Below, piece by piece: positions 12,717 through 23,100 of a stretch of DNA of 64,000 nucleotides. The translations under genes and the position numbers were made by a program. Numbering within the stretch: the first letter of the stretch is position 1; the number at the start of each line of letters is the position of its first letter. Below the pieces are notes generated by a model. It was not told where the DNA came from. It was given only the letters and a program-made list of their open reading frames with translations, and searched no databases. Location of the stretch: contig JAOTON010001140.1 in assembly GCA_034440635.1 (NCBI GenBank), forward strand, positions 62,001 to 126,000, read 5' to 3'. The DNA comes from Lepas anatifera (taxonomy: Eukaryota; Arthropoda; Thecostraca; Lepadidae).

Positions 12717-12960
12717 CAGGGGCATATACTTTGGTAAATGATTGGGGGTGCAAAATTTTGAAACGATGTCAATAACCCCCAAAATCAAAAGGGACAGTAT
12801 AACGTACTGTTTAACCTTTTCAGAATTTGTTTCACTAGAGACAACAAATTAAAAATATTTGCAAAGGAAAACACGAAAATTATAACAATATTTCAATACT
12901 GCTTCAGGGTTTTATTGGGGGTGCCCGGACACCTCCCAGAGAAATAAATCCACGCCACTG
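12717..12960. mobile_element. Short hAT-like MITE
   Basis: The ends are CAGGGGCATATACTTTGG and, inverted, CAGTGGCGTGGATTTATT. The flanks CGTCTTTC (12,709-12,716) and CGCCTTTC (12,961-12,968) agree at 7 of 8 bases, consistent with an aged 8-bp target duplication. The element is 244 bp and non-coding. Confidence 0.6.
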
Positions 12961-13372
12961 CGCCTTTCACTAGTGTTTTTAAGTGGAGAATAGTTTTGCT
13001 GACGAGAGGGGATCTGGTAATTTCTGACAAACGGGAAAGGAGTCAGTCATCTTCTGTCAATTTTTGACAAGGGGGAAAGAACACTCCCAATTTTGGCTGA
13101 CGTCATACATGAACAAGCCGTTATAGAATCAGAGAAAAATATCGTCAAAACCGCCAGAAATATCTGAAATGTTTTCTATTTCTCAGCAAAATCTGCCCAA
13201 CACTTCTCTCACCGTTAACTCAGTCTTCAGCATGCCGTGTTAGCATGCTAAAATGACCTGCGTCGTCCCCGGAGGCATTGCTGAGCATCATTCCAGCGAC
13301 AAGTCAAACGATAACCACCGTCAAAGTGGAGAAGTTCAGTCCACAGACCTTCACAATTCAACAGTTCTCTCC
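12961..13372. other. Region downstream of the Beclin minisatellite
   Basis: No gene seen. If the Beclin transcript runs through the minisatellite, its polyadenylation site should lie here or a little further left. Minus-strand AATAAA-type words occur near 12,910, but I cannot pick one with confidence. Confidence 0.3.
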
Positions 13373-14013
13373 GGTACAAACGCCGTCCTTCACAGCGGTC
13401 ACGTGAGCTCCACGGCCGCAGCAGCACAGAACCCCTCCGGTACAAATGCCATGCCTCACAGCGGTCACGTGAGCTCGGCGGCCGCAGCAGCGCAGAACGC
13501 CTCCGGTACAAATGCCATGCCTCACAGCGGTCACGTGAGCTCGGCGGCCGCAGCAGCACAGTACCCTCCGGTACAAACGCCGTCCTTCACAGCGGTCACG
13601 TGAGCTCGGCGGCCGCAGCAGCGCAGAACCCCTCCGGTACAAACGCGTCCTTCACAGCGGTCACGTGAGCTCGGCGGCCGCAGCAGCGCAGAACCCCTCC
13701 GGTACAAACGCGTCCTTCACAGCGGTCACGTGAGCTCGGCGGGCGCAGCCGCGCAGAACGTCTCCGGTACAAACGCGTCCTTCACAGCGGTCACGTGAGC
13801 TCGGCGGCCGCAGCAGCGCAGAACCCCTCCGGTACAAACGCGTCCTTCACAGCGGTCACGTGAGCTCGGCGGCCGCAGCAGCGCAGAACCCCTCCGGTAC
13901 AAACGCGTCCTTCACAGCGGTCACGTGAGCTCGGCGGGCGCAGCCGCGCAGAACGTCTCCGGTACAAACGCGTCCTTCACAGCGGTCACGTGAGCTCGGC
14001 GGCCGCCGCCGCT
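13373..14013. repeat. 65-66 bp minisatellite, ten units, each with TCACGTGA
   Basis: The core TCACGTGA starts at 13,399, 13,465, 13,531, 13,596, 13,661, 13,726, 13,791, 13,856, 13,921 and 13,986. The spacing is 66, 66 and then 65 bp throughout. Each unit also carries GAGCTC and a GCGGCCGC-like stretch, then CCTCCGGTACAAACG and TTCACAGCGG. On the minus strand the rightmost unit holds the last codons and the TGA of Beclin. The other nine lie in its presumed 3' UTR. Frames open on both strands reflect the repeat. Confidence 0.95.
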
Positions 14014-14139
14014 GCTGCCGCCGCCGGAGAGAGGTCCCCCAGCGTTGAGTCGGCACACACCCAGGCGATGCCCCACTTCAGGTTGGTCAGCATGTACTTG
14101 AGAGCTTTGGTCCAGTGCTCTTCCGAGTTGAGCTGGATC
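13986..14139 (-). CDS. BECN1: Beclin-1 exon 9 (C-terminus, poly-Ala extension)
   Basis: It encodes [20 protein letters not shown] and KWGIAWV, the conserved Beclin end. An unusual tail [11 protein letters not shown], nine Ala and ELT follows, where human ends in SSQFYNK. The stop TGA (13,988-13,986) is part of the TCACGTGA core of the minisatellite. The acceptor is GCTGCCAG/G after a pyrimidine-rich tract. Confidence 0.95.
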
Positions 14140-17100
14140 CTGGCAGCCCGGAGAGGGGAGTTATGCAGCACAGCAGGTCTCGTGGCTCTGACCTCACGTG
14201 ACAAACACTATCCAACACAAACAAGTTCCCACATGAGCCGCGCATACCAGTGTCCTCAAATGCGGAACTTCAAGTGGAAAAACATACCTTTTTCAGATTT
14301 TTTGCCTCACCAGCAGGCCATTTTGCCCTCCGTTGCAAATCGAATCGAGAAGTAAACAAACATTTTTATCGGATTAACAGGCGCTGGAGTAGACAGCTCC
14401 CGGAGAAACTGTAGTACATACGACTTGTTGAAGCTTTACCTGAAAATATGTCTGACAAGGAATTTGGAACATTTGAAAATAGGGGTTTATTTTGACCTCT
14501 TTAGGGATTGAGACATCACTCTCCACTTTGTGTGAAAACAATTTCGGGACCATGGCGCATACCATACGTGGCTTGTACGTACCCCTGAACTGAGGGCCTT
14601 AAAGGGGCCTGTCACCTTTCTATACTTCCGGATATTTTCGAGCGTCATGATGAATAGGTTAACCACAGACTGACTGCTCCGAAGGCGACTGCGGATCCAT
14701 GCATGTGTTGTGTATCTAAAGCCGCTCGAACGGAGCCGACCATAAATATGGAAAACACCAGCCCGCTCATGACACCACAACACCCAGAGCACCCAGAGCA
14801 GCAGCGAACTCACTTGACGGAGTAGGCCGTGCCCGCCTGCGGGTCCTCTATTTTGCCTTTGGAGACCTTGTAGGGGAGCCGGAACTTGGCGTCTCCCGAC
14901 TCTATCTTCTCCTGGGAACACGGCACAGCGCAGTGGATGTCTCAGGCGTGAATTCCACCCACAAACTGTCTACGGAACAAACCTGCACCTCCAGTTCTAT
15001 CACGACGTCTCACTTTATGGGAACTCTTCCGAAGAGACCGAGACGTTCCGGATAAAAATCAATATACTCTATCGCTGTAATAAAAAGCGACACCAGAAAC
15101 CACACAACGTGATGAGCACCGCTAAATCGGTCCAAGCTCACGTCAGGGGCGGATCCAGGAGGGAGAAGGATGCTAAGCTCGGGGAGGGGCACCCCTTCGG
15201 GTGCGCCCCTCTAGGGCCGGCTACCCCGGGTCATTTTTATTTAATGAGCGTGAACCCTTTGCAACTGAATAATTAGGCACAGGGGGCGGATCCAACCCTT
15301 CCTCAAACAAGGGGGGTGTAAGCATCGGGCCCCCGCTCAGGGGACCCGCAGTTCTTGATCTATTGAAAGTGTAATATTTTCCAACTGAAGAATTTGCGAA
15401 GCACCTATTTCTAGCGTGCTTAGAAAGTTTAATATTTTCAGGGGCCCCTGACACCAACTCTTGTGGTGGGAAGGGGGGGGGTGGCCGCCAGACCAGCTCT
15501 GGGGCCTGCGAAACCAAAACCAGGGGCCCCGAGACTAACTTGATGGCCCCTGAGACCAGCTCTGGGGACCCACGAGACCAAGACTTTGGAAGCAACCCGA
15601 CACTACCTCTTCGGGGGCCCCTGAGACGAACACTTGTGGATCCACCAAGACCAACTCTTGGGGACCCTGAATACCATCACTTGGGGGTCCCCTGGACCAA
15701 CATTCGGTTGGGGTTCGAGTTCCCCCGGAACGCCCATCAGACATCGCTGAGATCCGCCTGCGGGGGCCCTTTGCAGTGCTTACGCTCAGCCCAAGGCGGA
15801 GGGGAAATCGCCCCATCGCCCCCTTAGATCCGGCCCTGGCAAACATCCAAAAGACCCCCTAGCAAGACCATACCGAGCTACCCCAGCTCAAATAGAGACG
15901 AATTCCGGGAACATGTTAAATACATTGTTGGGGCGCCCACCTGGAGCTCCTGCAGGCATTCGAGGAAGGCGACCATGGCAGCGTCAAACTTGGGGTTCCA
16001 GATGAACTTGAAGCCGCCAGCACCGTACAGGGGCAATTCCCGACCGTCCGCCAGGACCTTCAGTGCAGAGGCGCACGATGGAGTAAAACACGCAAACATG
16101 GTAAAATTGTACTTGTAGTTACGATCCACCTGTACTACGAATCAAGACTGCCATTCGCTATGGAAAGTAAGTGCATACCGTTCATTAGTGTGAGGTTCAA
16201 AATGGCGCAAAAGAATCTCCAGCTCAGAAACTTAGTCTTATAGCAGGACCGCAGAGTCATAATGCTTTCTATCTTTTTTCTAAATTTTTACCGGGACGAA
16301 AGAGAGAGCATTGCATTCTTAAGGATTCAACAGGAACAATTCGACAGTCAAAGGGACACTCTTACTTTCTGCATCGGGTACATTATTTTACTTTTTGCAC
16401 AATAGACCTAGTAACGGGGTATAGTCGGCCTTCTGCAAAACCTTCGGCTGACGAGAAAGCCTCTGTTGTTATTCAGCACCAGAAGACCACTGGTCCAAGA
16501 GTAAACAAATCGGGAGGGCTGGGCTTCACTGAGAGGGGTTCTGGAATTCCCTGAAATGGTCCCAGTTTGTATGCAAAAGCCTGGAGTGGATTTGACGGGG
16601 AACATAGTTGGCCACCGTATCCCAATGCGACAGGAACGAAAGCTTGCGCAGAACCGTCTCTCTGACATATCATTGACACAACCTCCCGCAGTCCGAACAG
16701 AACAGGAAGTCTTAGAACAGGCGTGAGGTCACCACCAATTACGTTACAGGAGAATGACTTCATTTCATAAGAGAAACATTCCATTAGAAAAGTTTCCCCA
16801 AAAGCCGGTCGGGATCACTGGCACAGAATGGTAGCCGTTGCTGACCTGTATGTAGGAGTGACTGCCGAACGGCATTATCTTGTACTTGGAGAAGGCGAGT
16901 CCGATCTTGCGGGCGAGCGCGGTGAGCAGCAGTGCGGTCTGTCCCCAGGCGGCATTGATCTCCCACCAGTCCACCGGCACGCTGGGCAGCCGGCCCAGCC
17001 TGGCGCCCCGGCGTCGCGTTTTGTACGTTTTGTAATCAGAAACATATTACCGGGGGCACTCGATATTAGTGTTGAATTACTTATGTCACATATATGTCCC

Positions 17101-20100
17101 CCGATCCATGCGAAGTATCTTTTAAAATTTCGAGGCCATTCCTAGTGTCTATTTCATTACAACCTTGAATGAAACAAGTAAGATAAACTTTTAGATCATT
17201 CATACAGAACCTATGAAGAACTAAATATCCGGAGAGCTTGTACAGCACGGATACAACGTACCTGAAGTTGTTGATGGTGCCGAAGTGGCCGCTGTGCCAA
17301 ATGTGGAAGGTGGCGTTGAACACGTTGGTCTTCTTCAGCTTTTCCAGTTGCCGGGTGGTGTAGTCGAGACGGTTGGTAAGACTGCCAAGGGAGCGAGAGG
17401 GAGGCTGAAGGCACTGTGCCAGCTCGATGCAATTCCAGACTGCAGTTTTAGGGTCATTTTTATTGAAAATAATAGATTTGGCCTCATTTCTGCTCAAAGT
17501 TGCTAACACGCTCACAATTCCGCATCGTTCTATTTTACTTTGCTGCGGGCAAACATTCTGTGTGTGTTGGGGTTTACGGGCACATCAAAGGCAAAAATTA
17601 TCCACATCATCGAGAGGGTATGATCTGGTACTGCTTATCGCTACAATTAACCTGTTCATTTGCACCACGAATGAATACGAGTAGAAACGAAATATTTTTG
17701 CTTAAAGATGCTATTATTGAGTCCCAAAGGCACAATTGCAAATTTCTGCTGCACTTCCTCATACACTAAAACATGTTTCACGTTTGAAACTAGTAATTGA
17801 AGCTGTGTGTGTGTGTGTGTGTATTGGGATTTTAGGGCGCTTTCAGCGACTTGGCCATATAGCGCCCTTCATTACAAGAACTTCTCAGGTGTTAATAATA
17901 TATGTGGTTTCAATTATGTGTCGGCTGAAAAGGCCACTTAAAAATGAGATGGTTGGTAAGCTAGGTCTCCCAGCTTCTCCCGTCATACATTTCAGATACG
18001 CACCAAGCCGTGCGCGCGTCCCACGCTTGTGGTGGCCTCTCCGTTCGCTCCGGATATCCTAGATCCTTGGGTGGAGAGCGGCGAACGAAGGTTGTGTTTC
18101 TGTTTATGTAGGTCTCCCGGACTCTCGGCCCGGAATGCCTGTCATCACTAACAGCGCAAGGGCGCGGTACATTCTGCCAAACATTTTGGACTTCTCCAAA
18201 ACTCTCTAGGGAGCCCGCTTGCTTTATTTTAATAGGAAACTCTTTTTGGACTCTGGGCACCCAAATTTTCTTTCCCTTTGTGTCACGGAAGAGAAAGTCT
18301 GGTTTTTTATGCTTTTTGGCGCCGCGTTGGGGGGATGCTTTTCCCGAACTTGGACAAGGGGAAAGCCTTCGCTTTCCTTCACGGGACCCTGAGTCGATTG
18401 TCTTCGGCGGCGGTGATGGTGGAGCGTATGGTGGTGGCATAAGTGTAGAGTCGTTATCTGCGGGGGTTGGCAGTAGTGCTACACTTGGCTCCTTTCGAGC
18501 GCTGCGTCCTTTTGGTGGCGCCGAGGCAGAGCGCTCCGATTCACGTCTCTGCAGCTTGGTTTGCCTCTTTACTACTTGTGCAGCAGCCCCCCGAGTCAGA
18601 GACTGGCTGCTCCCCTCTCTCGTCAGTCTCAGCACTCTCCCCGGAGAGGTCTACTGGTGGTGCGGCGTCCGATGCCATCACACCTCCTTCATGGGTACCC
18701 GCTTGGGTGCCCTTATCAGCTGTGTGCCCACTCTGATCGCCAAGCAGTGGTGCTGCTGGGAATACGTCAGGGTTCCCTATTGGGTCAGTTTGAATGCACT
18801 TCTCAGCCGTGGTCCTAACTCCACTTGTCGGGCAGTTAACTGGCTGTGGCACCCGCCCACTGCAAAGGCTCATAAAATCCCGGACCGATAAGTGCATGAT
18901 ATCCCGCAGGGAGGAATCTAGATTGAAGGACGACCTCGCTCGTTCAGGCCCGCCCACAAGGGCGTCGCGATAGGGAGAAGATGGCACGGTAGTTTCTTCC
19001 ATCACAGACGGTTTGGGAAAGCCAGGTACCTCACAGCGGCTATCTCCTGATGCTGCAATCTCTTTGGGAGACCTTCCCAGGACCTTACCTTTCATCTTTT
19101 CCCGCTCAGAGAGGAACATGGGGCAATTGTGCGACCACGCCTCGTGGTCGCCACCACATCCGACGCACATAGGGACGTCAGCCTCGCAAGACGCAGAGCC
19201 GTGACCTACCAACGAGCACCTCCCACACTTCTCCTGTCCTCTACAAGCCTTCGCTACATGGCCGTATCTGTGGCATCGGTAGCATCGCGTTGGGTCTGGT
19301 ATGAATCTACGCACGAGCACGGAAAGCCAGCCTACACGGATGGTTTGAGGCAGCTCCTTAGTGTTGAATGTAAGGACGAAAGCGTTTGTTGCTACGAGCT
19401 CACCGTTAAGCCTCTTACTCATTCTCCGCACGTTTGTCACCCCCTGTTCATCCAAGCCACTCAGTACGTCCTGCTCTGTCGACTCTGCGAGCTCTCGACA
19501 AGTTACAACACCAGTAGAGCTGTTCTTTGTCGGATGGAGAGCTACTGTCACCGGTATCGAAACTAAGGCGCCTCCTTCTCCTGGGTAGGAGAGGCTTTTA
19601 GCTGACAACAGACTGCACGTTTCTTCCTCTGAAGACATGGTCACATCCAATTTGGTGGCGGAGTGCCGATAGACATGGGTCGTGGTTCCAAATTTAGACA
19701 ACGCCTGAACAACCTGAAAGGGATTGATTTTTCGAGCCTCATCCAGAGTGAGGACCAGGGCCTTAGAAGAAGTTTTGTCCAACACAGGGGTAGAGGAGCC
19801 AGCCTGTTCTGGTCTAGTCCGCGCAGGTGGTCTGGCTTCCATAAAATCCATCATATCGGCAGTGTACGAGGGTGAACTCAGGGTGGTCTGTGTCGTGGCA
19901 GATGTCGGAATCCGTGCAGTCTGATTAGCGGAGGTTGAAGCTTGTAAAGATACCATGGAGGAGATATTTACCTTCGGCCCCCCGGGTTGCCAGCTGTCAA
20001 TAGCTGGGCCCGGGGGCTGGTACAGTGCCTACAGGGGCAGGTGCGCCCGTCTCAGAGGGCGAGAGGTACTCACACAACCCCTCCGATCAGAACGCACCCA

Positions 20101-23100
20101 CCCCCTTGACGCCATCAGCCCAGTGGGCCGGCAGGGCTATGAGTCGGGACGAAGCAAAACGCGGCCGCCCTCACGCAGCGGAGACTGCGGTCCACCAGGC
20201 GCGCGCAACAGGCCGGAGTCTCGCAAATCGACGGTTTCCAAGACCCCGGCCCACGTCACGCCCGCTAAGAACTATCACAGTCCCCACCACGAAGGGAGCC
20301 GCGCCGCATGCCCGAACCATAATCCCCCTGCCCAGCTGGACCGAGCGACAATGCCCGTAGACACTGCCGCGTAGCTAGGCCGCCCGCGGCAGCCTACGGA
20401 CGGCTTACCCCCGGTTGGATCGAGATATCCGGGCAAAGGGGGCGTGTTGGAGCCCTCGGGACTGACCCGCCCGAGGGGACCTCAACCCCCAGGATCCCGT
20501 CAACCTCGTCGCCGGGGCTCGAGATAGGCCTCGAGTGGGCGCCTTACACCCATAAAATGCCGAAGAAGGCAAATAACTGTGGAACCAACAACTAAGGCAT
20601 AAAAGGTGACAGGAACTAAGAATAATCAACAAACAAGAGAACATAAACGAACATGAGCTACGTACTGGGATGTGCAGGACAGAGCTGACCCGATCCAATA
20701 CGGTTACCGACCAGGTAACAATGGGCCCGTAAGGCAGTCATCAGCACCACCACGGACCTCATCACCAGAGCCGCCGACGACAGACGCCGACTCTAACCGG
20801 CCGAGGTCGGGAGAGGCGGCGGCCGCCGGAGGGCTAGACAAGATGAATCCGCGGCAATGCGACGGCGTGCCTCCCAAGGCTGACTGGGGCCCCGGGCGCG
20901 TTACACCCCGTTGCTCCAATCTTTACTTGCCGGACGAATCCAGCAAGTGAAGATCGGTCCCCTGAGGGGTAGTAATTGAAGCAAATTGTACCCATTTATT
21001 ATCACCAGTACCAGGTACCAAAGACACGTTTAAAGGGAGAACGCGACAAATATTTATTGGCTAGATCAAAAGTTCACAAAACATGTTTCAGAAGTCTTAT
21101 TCTTATTTTTACGAATTCGGCCTCCAATTACCTTAAAATCGCTCATTTATAGACGACTTAAAAGAATTCTCCCCATCGATAAAATGACAAATGACGTACC
21201 CTCGGCTACCATCAATTTATCTCAGAACAAGGTCATACCTGTCCTGAACAATGGTGTAGAACCTCGAACTGTCACAGGAAAAAATACTTGAAAAAAACAT
21301 CCAAAAAGTCTTTTGAAACATAAATATAGCACTTTCAAAAATCACAATTGATCAGAAGCCTAGGAATTCTCATACCTGGGGCATTCCACAACAAATCGAA
21401 AAGTCAATAACACCCTCATGTCGCAGATTTCGGTGTATTTTTTGCCAGGGGGCTATTGATGGAGCTGATGACGATTTTCGTATTAATTTTCCTCCCTGAG
21501 CTACGGTTTGAAAATTATAGCCTCAGGCATTTTGACCACACACACTTGCATGTCTTTTTTAAAGAGGAAATTTTACCTGTATGCTTATACAAATGTCATA
21601 AAAACTTGATCTAGGTATCTTAAGGACGAGTTACCAATTCTGGCTCATGAGAAATATAATTCAAAAAATTAAATTTTAAATATATAATACGTTCTTCAAT
21701 TTTTTAAAATCTATAAAAACTATTTTCCTATGACTTATTTTAAACTTTTTTGAAGCTCATATTACTCTTTATACTTTTTTCTATAAGATTCAGTAATAAA
21801 AAGAATGGAGACTTTAACAGAAAGCGAGATCTGAGCTCCCAAACGTCCCGATCCCCACTTTTGTGAGGTTCGTGCGGCAGCGCGGCCCGTCGTCGCTGCA
21901 CCTATCAAACGTCTCTGGTCACGAAAAAGGTGTCAATGGTAGGATTGGTCGGACGTGAAGGTAAGGATGTATTTAAAACAATCAATTGTAATCAATGTCC
22001 CATTCCTTTAACACCCGCCTGGAGAGGTGTCCGACACTTACGCGCACTGGAAGGGGGGCTGGTAGGCCCCCTTAGCTCTCGGAAATTAGGAGGCTCAGAA
22101 AAAATCTGGTTGAGGACTGGGTGGGAACTGTTGAAATATATATTATGACTGATCTTAATTGACCTAAGTCAGTATCGTCAAGTTCAAACGAGGTCATAAA
22201 GGTCAAGTATTAGCCGTGCTGGGTATTCATCCGGAAATGCCCTGATTAAGCTCAAAGCAGGGGCGGATCCAGGCGGGGGCCGCGGCCCCCCCTCGCCGGT
22301 AAGGCGCCCCCTCGGCACTAAGGCGCCCCCGGGGGCCGCCTCCATTTGCTCCACATTTGCATGCCAAACAGAAATACTGGCGCCCCCTGGTAATTCCGCT
22401 GCATGCAAATACCACATTTTGACAACCTGCCCTGCATCACTGGCGCCCCCATGGTGCATCATTAGTGCCCTTATTTCACTCCGCCGACGCCCCCAAGCCT
22501 TTTCCACCTCTTGAAATCCCGCTATATATTACCAGCGCCCCACTCTTCCCTACATGCGCCCCTATCTTCTAGAAATCCGCTCTATATCACTGGCGCCTCC
22601 ATGGTGCAGCATTGATGTCTCGTTTTTGCTCCAGCGGCGCCCCCACGCGTCACTATGGGCGCCCCATCTTTTGGAACCCCGAATGTACCACCGGCGCCCC
22701 CATTGGGCATCATTGGTGCCTTCGTTTCACTCCACCGGCGCCCCCAAGCCTCATCGTGGGCTCTCCCACTTCTTGGCACCCCACTATAAACTATTGGCGC
22801 CCCAATCCTCACCACGGGCGCCCCCACCTTCGGAAAATCCGGTCTATACCACTGGCGCCTCCATGGTGCAGCATTGATGTATCGTTTTGCTCCAACGGCG
22901 CCCCCACGCGTCACTGTGGGCGCCCCACCTTTGGAACCCTCATGTACCGCCGGTGCCCCCATTGGGCATCATTGGTGTCTTCTGTGTGCTTCACCGGCGC
23001 CTCACGCTTCACCGTGGGCGCCTCTGCTTTTTAGGAGCCGCTCTTTACCATTGGCGCCCCCGTGGTACATCATTGGTGCCTTTTTGCCCAAATGGCGCCC

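Larger units (their letters stand above)
17804..20969 (-). mobile_element. ORF1-only LINE insertion (half-LINE)
   Basis: This is a 3.17-kb insertion flanked by an exact 13-bp duplication TAGTAATTGAAGC (17,791-17,803 and 20,970-20,982). Read on the minus strand it begins CCCCTCAGGGGACCGATC and has ~1.0 kb of GC-rich 5' UTR. ORF1 follows, then a proline/lysine-rich frame. It ends in a hairpin-CCCTAAAATCCCAAT 3' end and a (CA)n tail. No endonuclease, reverse transcriptase or RNase H sequence is present, although both ends are there. The element was therefore copied as an internally deleted form, presumably with enzymes from a related full LINE. Confidence 0.85.

Noticed and set aside
13253..13603. 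Open frame with repeated [19 protein letters not shown]
   Set aside because: Only the first units are 66 bp long. The following 65-bp units shift the frame. It is the minisatellite read on the strand opposite to Beclin.
13399..13993. CRISPR-like regular array
   Set aside because: The whole 65-bp unit is repeated without unique spacers, and the window is clearly eukaryotic.
18280..18891. 203-codon plus-strand frame
   Set aside because: It is the antisense shadow of the LINE ORF1 region.
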